A stretch of DNA of 64,000 nt, taken from the NCBI GenBank assembly GCA_035499555.1, contig DATJYO010000063.1, forward strand, positions 1 through 64,000, read 5' to 3'. This stretch comes from Bog-159 sp035499555. Lineage in GTDB: Bacteria; Acidobacteriota; Terriglobia; Bryobacterales; Bryobacteraceae. Position 1 is the first letter of the stretch. Each line of letters starts with the position of its first letter. The translations under genes were made by a program, and so were the position numbers. The notes under the pieces were generated by a model. It was not told the DNA's origin. It did not search any database and saw only the letters and a list, made by a program, of their open reading frames with translations. This document shows, in pieces, positions 7,645-15,593 of this stretch.

Positions 7645-8004
7645 ATGGAACACCTGTTAAACGTCATGACGGCGGCCAGCGCCGTCCTGCTGCTGCTGGT
7701 GTTGATCTCCGTGCGCCGCGCGCACATACGCGTGGAATATTCGGTAAGCTGGTTACTGGCGGCGGCCGCTCTGCTGGTTCTTTCGCGGTCGCGCGGCATG
7801 CTGGAAGCCGCGTCGCACAAGCTGGGGCTGACCTATCCGCCGCTGGCTCTGCTGCTGGTCGTTGGCGGGGTTTTTCTGCTCATGTTTTACCGTTATTCCG
7901 TGATCCTTTCCAAGCTGCGCGACGATAACATCGCGCTGGCGCAGCGCCTGGCGATTCTGGAATATCACATGCGAAGTCTGGAGCGCGGGCGCCCGCATGC
8001 CTGA
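7645..8004 (+). CDS. DUF2304 family membrane protein
   Basis: A 119-residue protein with three hydrophobic segments (about residues 5-22, 33-46 and 63-82) and a charged C-terminal helix, LSKLRDDNIALAQRLAILEYHM. The IRVEYSVSWL and YRYSVILSKLRDDN motifs are typical of DUF2304 proteins, which are commonly encoded directly after GT2 polyprenyl-phosphate glycosyltransferases. It follows the GT2 stop by 8 bases and overlaps the next gene by 8 bases. A role as a membrane partner of the glycosyltransferase is inferred from this linkage only. Confidence 0.8.
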   Translation: MEHLLNVMTAASAVLLLLVLISVRRAHIRVEYSVSWLLAAAALLVLSRSRGMLEAASHKLGLTYPPLALLLVVGGVFLLMFYRYSVILSKLRDDNIALAQRLAILEYHMRSLERGRPHA

Positions 8005-9766
8005 GGCGCGCGCCAGGCGGAAGGGCAAGGCGCGCGGCAAGCCCGCCGCGCCGGCCGCGCCGCCGGCCCGGAAAGCGGGGTCGCGAGGGTGGATTTACGC
8101 CGCCGCCGTGATGGTCGGTTTGGCGGTGGTGTTCATCGTCTACGGGCCGGCCATGAGCGGGCCTTTCGTCTTCGACGATCTCTACCAGCCGTATCAGCGG
8201 CCGAACTTCCCCAGCGCCTTGAACGCGTGGATTCACGGCGTGCGTCCGCTGCTGATGGTGAGTTACTGGATGAATTACCAGTTCTCCCAAGACCCGGCCG
8301 GTTTTCATCTCATCAACATCCTGATTCACATACTCAACGGCATTCTGATCTTCTTTGTCGTGTGGAAGGTCCAGGAACTCGGCGCGCCGCCCCCCGGCCC
8401 GCGCGCCCCTTCGTCCCCGCTGCTGGCGGCTTTTGCGGCCGCGGTTTTCCTGCTGCACCCTCTGCAGACCGAGTCGGTGTCTTATATCGCGGGGCGGTCC
8501 GAAAGCCTGAGTGTCCTGTTCTTTCTGGGGGCCTTCGCGGTCTTCCTGTACCGCGGATCCGCGGCAGTCTCCTGGAAGACGGCGATCGCAGTGCTGGCGC
8601 TGTTCGGCGCGGCGGTGGCCACCAAGGAGCACACCCTGGTGCTCCCGGCGCTGCTGTTGCTCACCGATTATTACTGGAATCCCGGTTTCTCGCTCGCAGG
8701 CGTGCGGCGAAACTGGCGGCTGTACGTGCCCATTGCGCTGGGCGCGGCGGGCGGCGGCGTGTTCGTGGCCGGCGTCCTGTCACGCGCCGGCACCGCCGGA
8801 TTCGGCCTCAAAGAGTTCACCTGGTATCAATACTTCTTCACCCAATGCCGCGCGTTCTTCGTGTATCTGCGGCTGTTAGTCCTTCCTTTCGGGCAGGACA
8901 TCGACTGGGACTATCCGATCTCGCGCGGCATCCTGGATCACGGCGCGATTCTCGGGCTGCTGGCGATCGGCGCGCTGGTCGCGGCGGCGATTTACTATCG
9001 GCGGCGTTTTCCGTTGGCGTCTTACGGGTTCCTGGTGTATCTCCTGTTGATGGCGCCCACGTCATCGTTCGTGCCCATCAAGGATCCCATCGCCGAGCGA
9101 CGTTTGTATCTGCCGATGATCGGAATGCTGCTGGTGGCCGTCGCGGCGCTGCGGCGCGTGCGCCTGGACCGGGCCCGGCTGGCGGCGGCGATGTGCGGTG
9201 TGGCCGCGGTGCTGGCCTTTCTCACCTGGCAGCGGAACCAGGTGTGGGCCGGCGAAATCGCGCTCTGGGAAGACGCGGCGAGTAAGTCGCCGGCCAAGGC
9301 GCGGGTTCATTTCCAATTGGCGCACGCCTATGCTAAATACCGGCGCTACGCCGACGCCGGCAAACAATACGCCGCCGCGGCCGCGGCGGAACCGCCGACA
9401 TACGAGTTGCTGTACGATTGGGGCCTGGCGCTTACCGACGGCGGCCATCCCGACCAGGGCCTGGATAAGCTGAAACAGGCGGCGGCGCTGGACGCGACGG
9501 CGCAGGTCGATACGGAAATCGCCCGCGCGTATATTCTCCAAAGGCGCTGGCCGGAAGCGCTGGATGCGCTGGCGCAGGCGGAAAAGCGCAACCCGAACTA
9601 TTACATGATCTACGACAACCGCGGCGGCGTGCGCGCCAACACGGGCGATCTGGCCGGGGCTATGGCGGACTACCAGCACTCGCTGGAGCTGAACCCGTAC
9701 AACAATCACGCGCGGCAGATGCTGGCGGTGGTGGCGCGGCGGCTGCAGCGGCAAGCCAAGCGCTGA
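7997..9766 (+). CDS. TMTC-like multi-pass membrane protein with TPR repeats
   Basis: A 589-residue protein. Residues 1-30 are basic and Ala/Pro-rich; residues about 32-425 carry around nine to eleven transmembrane segments; residues about 430-580 form TPR repeats (KARVHFQLAHAYAKYRRYADAGKQY and the later NRGGVRANTGDLAGAMADYQHSLELNP). The first loop has the FDDLYQ acidic pair and RPLLMVSYWMNYQ, and a later loop has SYIAGRSESLSVLFFL and TKEHTLVLP. This layout matches bacterial relatives of the TMTC/PMT group of lipid-linked glycosyltransferases, where the acidic pair in loop 1 is catalytic. It sits within a glycosyltransferase operon. Protein O-glycosylation is a reasonable guess, not proven. 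Confidence 0.75.
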   Translation: MPEARARRKGKARGKPAAPAAPPARKAGSRGWIYAAAVMVGLAVVFIVYGPAMSGPFVFDDLYQPYQRPNFPSALNAWIHGVRPLLMVSYWMNYQFSQDPAGFHLINILIHILNGILIFFVVWKVQELGAPPPGPRAPSSPLLAAFAAAVFLLHPLQTESVSYIAGRSESLSVLFFLGAFAVFLYRGSAAVSWKTAIAVLALFGAAVATKEHTLVLPALLLLTDYYWNPGFSLAGVRRNWRLYVPIALGAAGGGVFVAGVLSRAGTAGFGLKEFTWYQYFFTQCRAFFVYLRLLVLPFGQDIDWDYPISRGILDHGAILGLLAIGALVAAAIYYRRRFPLASYGFLVYLLLMAPTSSFVPIKDPIAERRLYLPMIGMLLVAVAALRRVRLDRARLAAAMCGVAAVLAFLTWQRNQVWAGEIALWEDAASKSPAKARVHFQLAHAYAKYRRYADAGKQYAAAAAAEPPTYELLYDWGLALTDGGHPDQGLDKLKQAAALDATAQVDTEIARAYILQRRWPEALDALAQAEKRNPNYYMIYDNRGGVRANTGDLAGAMADYQHSLELNPYNNHARQMLAVVARRLQRQAKR

Positions 9767-9767
9767 C

Positions 9768-10877
9768 ATGCGTCCGTTGCGCATCGGCGTCAACGCGCTG
9801 TACCTGATTCCCGGTGGCGTGGGCGGCACCGAGATCTACCTGCATCATTTACTGCGGTCGCTGGCGGCGATCGACGATCGCAATTCCTACTTCGTCTTCA
9901 CCAATCGGGAGACTGCGGCGGACCTGGTGCCGGCCCGCCCGAATTTCGAGCGGGTGGCGCAGCGCGTGCGCGCGCGGTTCCGCGCGGGGCGGATTGTCTG
10001 GGAGCAGACGGCCATGCCGTTGGCGGCCATGCGGTTGGGTATCGACGCGCTGCTGAATCCCGGCTTCACCGCGCCGGTCTATTGGCCGGGGCCGTCGGTC
10101 ACCGTCTTCCACGACATGCAGCACAAACGCCATCCGGAGCATTTCCGCTGGTTCGATCTGCCCTTCTGGCGGATCCTGCTGTTCGCCTCCGCGCAGCGCT
10201 CCACGCTGCTGTTGGCCGATTCGGAGGCCACCCGCCGGGATGTGTTGCACTACTATCGCCTGCCGGCGGAGAAAGTGCGGCTGGCGACGCTGGGCGTGGA
10301 CCCGGCTTTCTTCGCACTGCCGCGCGCGCCGGAGAATTTGCTGCTCACGGTTTCGACGCTGCATCCGCATAAAGGGTTGGAGGTGCTGCTGGAAGCCTTC
10401 GCGGAGTTTCACCGGGAGCGGCCTGCGTTCCGGCTGGCGATCGCGGGGTTGCGCGGGTTCCACGGCGATGCCATTGAGGATCTGCGCCGGCGCCTGCAGT
10501 TGGCTGACGCGGTGCAACTCACCGGCTGGATTCCGCGCCCGGAACTCTACGGCCTGTACACGCGAGCGTGCGCCTTCCTGTATCCTTCGACGTTCGAGGG
10601 CTTCGGCATGCCGGTGCTGGAGGCCATGGCGGCCGGCATCCCGACGGGGTGCTCGGATATCGAACCGCTGGCGGCCATCGCGGGGAATGCTGCACTGCGA
10701 TTCGCGCCCGGCGATTGCGGAGCATTGTGCGCGGCCATGCGGCGCCTGACGTCGGACGAGGATCTGCGCGCCCGTCTGGCGGCCGCCGGTCCGCGGCGCG
10801 CGGAGCAGTTCTCCTGGGAGGCTACGGCGCGCGCGACTTTGGAGGCGATCGAGACCGCCGCCGGAAATCGCACGTAA
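9768..10877 (+). CDS. Glycosyltransferase family 4 (GT-B fold)
   Basis: A 369-residue GT-B enzyme starting one base after the previous stop. The N-terminal half has RIGVNALYLIPGGVGGTEIY; the C-terminal half has LTVSTLHPHKGLEVLLEAF, VQLTGWIPRPELYGLYTRA and the donor-binding PSTFEGFGMPVLEAMAAGIP (E-x7-E motif of GT4). It is the last gene of the glycosyltransferase run that begins at 5913. Expected to act in the cytoplasm on a lipid-linked or nucleotide sugar acceptor. The closest families by motif are mannosyl- and rhamnosyltransferases, which sequence alone cannot separate. Confidence 0.88.
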   Translation: MRPLRIGVNALYLIPGGVGGTEIYLHHLLRSLAAIDDRNSYFVFTNRETAADLVPARPNFERVAQRVRARFRAGRIVWEQTAMPLAAMRLGIDALLNPGFTAPVYWPGPSVTVFHDMQHKRHPEHFRWFDLPFWRILLFASAQRSTLLLADSEATRRDVLHYYRLPAEKVRLATLGVDPAFFALPRAPENLLLTVSTLHPHKGLEVLLEAFAEFHRERPAFRLAIAGLRGFHGDAIEDLRRRLQLADAVQLTGWIPRPELYGLYTRACAFLYPSTFEGFGMPVLEAMAAGIPTGCSDIEPLAAIAGNAALRFAPGDCGALCAAMRRLTSDEDLRARLAAAGPRRAEQFSWEATARATLEAIETAAGNRT

Positions 10878-10919
10878 GGAATTGACCGCCCGGTAGACTA
10901 CCTGTTCAGAAAGGAAGAT

Positions 10920-11441
10920 GTGGACCCGAAGGCCACTTTCCTGCGGATCTTTGCGGAGTATGGTCCGGCCCTGGATCGTTTGGCCGGCGCCTACCTGGCA
11001 TCGCGCGAGGACCGCGAGGACCTGGTGCAGGAGATCGCCGCGGCCATATGGCAGGCTCTGCCGCGCTATCGCGGCGAGGCTAGCGAGCGCACCTGGCTGT
11101 ACCGGATCGCGCACAACGTGGCGATCACGGCGTCGGCCAAACAGCGCCGGCACGCCGCGCGCGAGGTGGCGCGCGAGGACCCGCCGGATCCGCCGGCGGC
11201 GGGATCGAACGCGGAGCAGAGTGTGCTGGCGGACGAGAAACGGCGCATGTTGCTGGCGGCCATACGCGATCTGCCGGCGGCCGACCGCCAGATCACGGTG
11301 CTGCACCTGGAAGGTCTGAGCGGCGCCGAGATCGCGGAGGTTACGGGGCTGGCGGAAGGGGCGGCGGCCACGCGGCTGTCGCGCATCCGGGAGAAGCTGC
11401 GCCAGTCGGTGCGGGCGCGGGAGGCGGGCCATGCCGGATAG
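10920..11441 (+). CDS. ECF-type RNA polymerase sigma factor
   Basis: A 173-residue sigma-70 family protein, GTG start at 10920 with AAAGGAAG just upstream. Region 2 spans about residues 8-75 (DREDLVQEIAAAIWQALPRYRGEASERTWLYRIAHN), a variable acidic linker follows, and region 4 spans about 110-165 (LPAADRQITVLHLEGLSGAEIAEVTGLAEGAAATRLSRIREKLR), which contains the helix-turn-helix for -35 recognition. Regions 1 and 3 are absent, as in ECF sigmas. The next gene overlaps its end and codes for a membrane protein in the position usually held by the anti-sigma factor. Confidence 0.9.
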   Translation: MDPKATFLRIFAEYGPALDRLAGAYLASREDREDLVQEIAAAIWQALPRYRGEASERTWLYRIAHNVAITASAKQRRHAAREVAREDPPDPPAAGSNAEQSVLADEKRRMLLAAIRDLPAADRQITVLHLEGLSGAEIAEVTGLAEGAAATRLSRIREKLRQSVRAREAGHAG

Positions 11442-12042
11442 AGACGAACTCGATGAACTGTGGTGCGGCCAGACGATCGGCCCGCCGCGGAAAGGAGAAG
11501 ACATGTTAGCGATTGCGATTAAGAAAGCGAACCAGTTCGATCGCACCATCAAGGTTCGCAATTGGACGGAATGCGGAGCGTCGGTCGTGGTGGCGGTGCT
11601 GTTCGGGCTTCTGGCCTGGCACGCGCCCAACCTGTTGACCCGCGCGGGAAGCCTGGTGGTGGCTGCCAGCGGCCTATGGATCGTCTTCGTCATGCTGCGT
11701 TACGGCCGCGAAGCCGCCGCGCCAGGGCCCGATCAGAGCCTGGCCGGCTTTCAGCAGGCCTTACTGCGCAAGTACGATCACCAGATCCGGCTCCTGAAGA
11801 ACGTGAAATATTGGTACCTGTTGCCGCTATACGTCGGCCTGCTGCTGCGGATCGCGGGCGAAATGCAGGCAAGTGCCGGCGGAAGGCTGGGCATTTGGCC
11901 CGAACTGGCGGCCGTGATCCTGTGTACCGCGGTGTTCGCGGCCATCTGGTGGCTGAACGAAGGATACGCGGTCGCCCGGCTACGGCGCCTGCAGGCGGAG
12001 TTGCGGGAGCAGATGAATCCAGCGGAGGGAGAATCCCGATGA
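11431..12042 (+). CDS. Membrane protein downstream of ECF sigma, possible anti-sigma regulator
   Basis: A 203-residue protein overlapping the sigma gene by 11 bases. The N-terminal 45 residues are soluble and charged (DELDELWCGQTIGPPRKGEDML), then four hydrophobic segments at about 49-65, 72-90, 126-143 and 155-175, and a basic C-terminus. It has no zinc-binding HxxxCxxC anti-sigma motif. By position and topology it could sequester the sigma factor, but it belongs to no anti-sigma family that I recognise. Translational coupling with both flanking genes indicates a three-gene operon. Confidence 0.65.
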   Translation: MPDRDELDELWCGQTIGPPRKGEDMLAIAIKKANQFDRTIKVRNWTECGASVVVAVLFGLLAWHAPNLLTRAGSLVVAASGLWIVFVMLRYGREAAAPGPDQSLAGFQQALLRKYDHQIRLLKNVKYWYLLPLYVGLLLRIAGEMQASAGGRLGIWPELAAVILCTAVFAAIWWLNEGYAVARLRRLQAELREQMNPAEGESR

Positions 12043-12407
12043 GAACGGCAGCCATGTGTGTCATTCTGTTCTGCGGCGCGGCCCTGGCCGCGCAGCCGGA
12101 CTTCAGCCGCCACCAGGCGTGCGCGGATCGCCTGGTGAAAGCCATCAATGCCGGAGATTACGAGGCGATCGAAGCCGAATTCAATGCGCAGATGCGCGAC
12201 GCGCTGCCCATCGAAAAAACGCGGCAGTTCTTCCAGGGGCTGACGGCACAGGCCGGCAAGATCCGCGAACTGGGCAAACCGCACTGGGAGCCCGGGGATC
12301 TGGCGGTTTTTCCCGCGATCTTCGAGCGCGCGACGCTGGACATGAAGCTCGCTCTGGACGAGCAGGGCAAGATTGCCGGGCTGCTGTTCGTTCCGGCGGC
12401 GCCCTAA
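12039..12407 (+). CDS. Small secreted protein, DUF3887-like
   Basis: A 122-residue protein starting at ATG 12039, overlapping the previous stop by four bases (ATGA) with a GGAGGGAG ribosome binding site upstream. It has a signal peptide (MRTAAMCVILFCGAALAAQ). The mature part, DRLVKAINAGDYEAIEAEFNAQMRDALPIEKTRQFFQGL, is the pattern of DUF3887/NTF2-like domains, which are small cone-shaped folds of mostly unknown role, sometimes fused to hydrolases. It is the third member of the sigma factor operon. Confidence 0.7.
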   Translation: MRTAAMCVILFCGAALAAQPDFSRHQACADRLVKAINAGDYEAIEAEFNAQMRDALPIEKTRQFFQGLTAQAGKIRELGKPHWEPGDLAVFPAIFERATLDMKLALDEQGKIAGLLFVPAAP

Positions 12408-12410
12408 GCC

Positions 12411-13436
12411 TTATGACAGATAGCCTTTCATGATGGTGAGGTATCGCCGGCACGTCTCTTTCATGTCGAACCCGGAGCCATCCTGTTCCAGGGATAGGAA
12501 CCCGGTGAACCCGATGGCCTTTACCGCGTCGGCGATAGCCTTGAAATCCATCACGCCTTCTCCGATGGCCACGTATTCGCGCATGGTGGCGTTGATGTCG
12601 CGCACGTGGACATTCATCAGGTGGCGGTCCAACTTGCGAATCGCCACGGGCGGATATTCCCGCTGATTCATGGCCCATCCGCAGTCGAGGTTACAGCCCA
12701 ACGCCGGATCCTTGATTGCATCCCACAAGCGCAGGAAACTGTCCGTCACCGGCATCATGGTGTGCGTGTGATTCTCGATGGAGAACGTCAACCCGTGCGC
12801 CTTGGCCCTTTCGAGGCAAGCCCGCATGGTTTCCACGAACAGGCGCCAGAGTTCGTCGTAATCGTATCCCGGAGCAATGTCGATGTGGAACTTCTCGCCG
12901 GGCTTGGGATCGCCCATGAAATAGCGCGGCAGGTAATCCGTTCCGGGAGCGCTCAGCTCGCGCGCCCAGGGCGCGACGATGTTGACCATGGGTGCGCCGA
13001 GCTTCTTGCCGATCTTACAGCCCCGCTCGAAGTATTCCAGGCTCAGCCTCCGCTCCTCGGGACGCCGGCTGGTCAACCCTTCGACGACCGGCTGGAAGAA
13101 GGGAAACTGATTCACCACGAGGTGGTTTCGCTCGAGTTGTTTTCGGATGCGGGCGATGGTGCCGTCGGTCCAATACTCATCCACGTCGCGGCGCGAGTTG
13201 GCGATCAGTTCGATGCCGTCAAATCCCAGACTGCCTATAATATCGATGGCTTCCTCGGGATGCGCGCCCGCCGCCAGGGAATGGAAATTCCAACTCACGG
13301 ATCCGAGCCTGGGCCGGGCGCCTGCTTTCCGCGCAGGCTGAGGCGGCTCGGGCGCAGGGGCAGCCAGCGCGCGAGCACCGGCGGCGGCCGCGGGGCCCGC
13401 CACACCTAAGGCGGTTATGAATTCTCGACGCCTCAC
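12411..13436 (-). CDS. Sugar phosphate isomerase/epimerase family protein, Tat-exported
   Basis: A 341-residue xylose-isomerase-like TIM barrel. The N-terminus MRRREFITALGVAGPAAAAG is a twin-arginine signal. The barrel shows LGFDGIELIANSR, a TFSIENHTHTMMP strand with the metal-binding Glu (residue near 228), CNLDCGWAMNQREYP, and MNVHVRDINATMREYVAIGEGVMDF with the second metal site. This family (AP endonuclease 2 fold) includes epimerases and keto-sugar isomerases. The substrate is not identifiable. It converges with the sigma factor operon with a 3-base gap. Confidence 0.85.
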   Translation of the reverse strand: MRRREFITALGVAGPAAAAGARALAAPAPEPPQPARKAGARPRLGSVSWNFHSLAAGAHPEEAIDIIGSLGFDGIELIANSRRDVDEYWTDGTIARIRKQLERNHLVVNQFPFFQPVVEGLTSRRPEERRLSLEYFERGCKIGKKLGAPMVNIVAPWARELSAPGTDYLPRYFMGDPKPGEKFHIDIAPGYDYDELWRLFVETMRACLERAKAHGLTFSIENHTHTMMPVTDSFLRLWDAIKDPALGCNLDCGWAMNQREYPPVAIRKLDRHLMNVHVRDINATMREYVAIGEGVMDFKAIADAVKAIGFTGFLSLEQDGSGFDMKETCRRYLTIMKGYLS

Positions 13437-13473
13437 TTAAATCTCCTTTCTGGCCGGCAGCCGATCCGCAGAG

Positions 13474-15570
13474 CTAATACGTCAGGACCCGCTCCATTTC
13501 GGCGACCAGGTCTTCTACCTGCGGCAGGATAGCATTTTCCACCTGCGGCTGGTAGGCGACCCAGGTGTCCAACGCGGCGACCCGCCGCACGGGAGCGTCC
13601 AGGCGGTCGAACAACTCGTCGGCGATGCGGGCGGCAATCTCCGCGGCGTAGCCGAACGACAGGGTGTCTTCGTGCGCGATTACTACCCGGTTGGTCTTCT
13701 CGACCGACGTGCGGATGGCGTGCCAATCGAAGGGCGCGAGCGTGCGCAGGTCGATCACTTCGATGCTGATATCCGGGTTCTTGCGTTCCACCAGCATGGC
13801 GGCCTGTTGGGACTTCTGCACCAGGGCGCCATAGGTGATGACGGTGAGATCGCGGCCGGGCTTCACGATGTGGGCGCGGCCGAACGGGATCGTGAAATCC
13901 TGGCCCGGATGCGGCGAGCGATTGTACGGTTCGCGGTAGAGGCGCTTGTGCTCCAGGAACATCACCGGGTCGTCGCAGCGGATGGCGGTGCGTAACAATC
14001 CGCAGGCATCCAGCGCGTTCGACGGCATGATCACGCGCAGGCCGGGCAGGTGCGTAAACGTAACTTCGCCGCACTGGCTGTGATAGATCGCGCCGCCGTT
14101 GAGATAGCCGCCGATGGGCACACGCAGCACGAACGGGCAGGCGAAGGCGCCGTTCGAACGCCAGCGCATGGTTGCCATTTCGTCGCGGATCTGCATCATG
14201 GCGGGCCAGATGTAATCGAAGAACTGGATCTCGGCGACCGGCTTCAGGCCGCGCACCGCCATGCCGATCGCGCGCCCCACAATGGCCGCTTCAGCGAGCG
14301 GAGTATTGAAGGCGCGCTGCGCGCCGAACTCCGTCTGCAGGCCGTGCGTGACCTTGAAGACGCCGCCCTTGCCCTTCACTTCGGCCAGGTTTGCGGCGCG
14401 GCTGCAATCGGCCACATCCTCGCCGAAGGCCACCACGCGCGGATCGCGGCGCATCTCCTCGTGCAGCGTGGCGTTCAGCAGATCCACCATGGTCTTGGGC
14501 TCGCCATGAAAGCGCGGCGGGGTGCTGAACTCCTCGGCGGTGGGATCGATTTTGTCGGAGTAGAGATGGCGCAAGGCGGAATCGCGCGCGGCCGGTTCGG
14601 CGTGCAGCGCCTTTTGGGTGGCGTCGTGCACCTCGCGATCGACTTCCAATTCGATACGGCGCAAGGCATTCGAATCGAGTATGCCTTCTTCGAGGAGGAA
14701 CTTAGGGAAGCGGGCGAGGGGGTCGCGCTCCTGTTCGGTCTGCCGCTCGGCGGGTGTCTTGTAGAGCCGCTCGTCGTCGGAAAGCGAATGCGAGTACGGG
14801 CGGATGACGTGGGCGTGCACCAGGGCAGGGCCGCGTCCGCCGCGGCAGTAGGCCACCGCGGATTCGAGGGCGGCATAGGAGGCCAGAAAATCGCAGCCAT
14901 CCACCTCCTGCCGGTAGAGCGACGGGAAGCCGGCGACCAGCCCCGAGATGTTCGCGCCGGCGGTCTGGCATTCGATGGGAACGGAGATGGCGTAACCGTT
15001 GTCCTCAATCAGGTAGAGGAGCGGCAGCCGGTTCAGGGTGGCGATATTCAGCGACTCCCAGAATTCGCCTTCGCTGGTGGCGCCATCGCCGCCGGCCACG
15101 AAGGTGATGGCATCGCTCTCCGGCGCCACATGGCGATTGGCCTCGGCGCAGCCCGCCGCCTGCAGGAACTGGGTTCCGGTACAGGAGGAGGAAGAAACGA
15201 TGTGGAACCCGGCGTGGCCCCAATGGGAGGGCATCTGGCGGCCGCCGGAAGCCGGATCGTCCGCCGCGCCCACCGATTGCAGGAGCATATCGTAGGGCGA
15301 CACGCCCAGGGTCAGACACAGGGCCCGGTCGCGATAATAAGGGAAAAACCAGTCGTGCCCGGGGCGCAGGCACATGCCCGCCGCCACCTCGACCGCTTCG
15401 TGTCCCGCGCCGCTGATCTGGAAAAAGATGCGATTCTGGCGTTTAAGGACGATTTCCCGGTCGTCCAGGCGGCGCGCCGTCTGCATGATGCGGAAAGCCT
15501 GGATGAGTTGTTCGGGGTCCAGGCCATGCCATTTGCGAATCGCCGGTTCGGTGGTCGTTGCGGTGGCCAA
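13474..15570 (-). CDS. Fused E1 alpha/beta 2-oxoacid dehydrogenase component
   Basis: A 698-residue protein with a TTG start at 15570, chosen because a GGGGGAGGG ribosome binding site lies just upstream; the frame stays open further left but runs into the next gene. Residues about 20-330 are the alpha half (PYYRDRALCLTLG; thiamine diphosphate motif GDG at 161-163 through EDNGYAIS at 189-196). Residues about 355-698 are the beta half (VVAFGEDVAD, FNTPLAEAAIVGRAIGMAVRGLKPVAEIQF). The enzyme decarboxylates branched-chain 2-oxoacids or pyruvate and passes the acyl group to E2 lipoate. No E2 or E3 gene is adjacent, so partners must lie elsewhere. The precise substrate (branched-chain 2-oxoacid is my first choice) is inference. 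Confidence 0.88.
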   Translation of the reverse strand: MATATTTEPAIRKWHGLDPEQLIQAFRIMQTARRLDDREIVLKRQNRIFFQISGAGHEAVEVAAGMCLRPGHDWFFPYYRDRALCLTLGVSPYDMLLQSVGAADDPASGGRQMPSHWGHAGFHIVSSSSCTGTQFLQAAGCAEANRHVAPESDAITFVAGGDGATSEGEFWESLNIATLNRLPLLYLIEDNGYAISVPIECQTAGANISGLVAGFPSLYRQEVDGCDFLASYAALESAVAYCRGGRGPALVHAHVIRPYSHSLSDDERLYKTPAERQTEQERDPLARFPKFLLEEGILDSNALRRIELEVDREVHDATQKALHAEPAARDSALRHLYSDKIDPTAEEFSTPPRFHGEPKTMVDLLNATLHEEMRRDPRVVAFGEDVADCSRAANLAEVKGKGGVFKVTHGLQTEFGAQRAFNTPLAEAAIVGRAIGMAVRGLKPVAEIQFFDYIWPAMMQIRDEMATMRWRSNGAFACPFVLRVPIGGYLNGGAIYHSQCGEVTFTHLPGLRVIMPSNALDACGLLRTAIRCDDPVMFLEHKRLYREPYNRSPHPGQDFTIPFGRAHIVKPGRDLTVITYGALVQKSQQAAMLVERKNPDISIEVIDLRTLAPFDWHAIRTSVEKTNRVVIAHEDTLSFGYAAEIAARIADELFDRLDAPVRRVAALDTWVAYQPQVENAILPQVEDLVAEMERVLTY

Positions 15571-15593
15571 ACGGGCTTCCCTCCCCCTAACTG

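Noticed and set aside
9849..11693. 614-codon minus-strand open frame
   Set aside because: Runs antisense across the GT4 and ECF sigma genes; Arg/Gln/His-rich with no motif.
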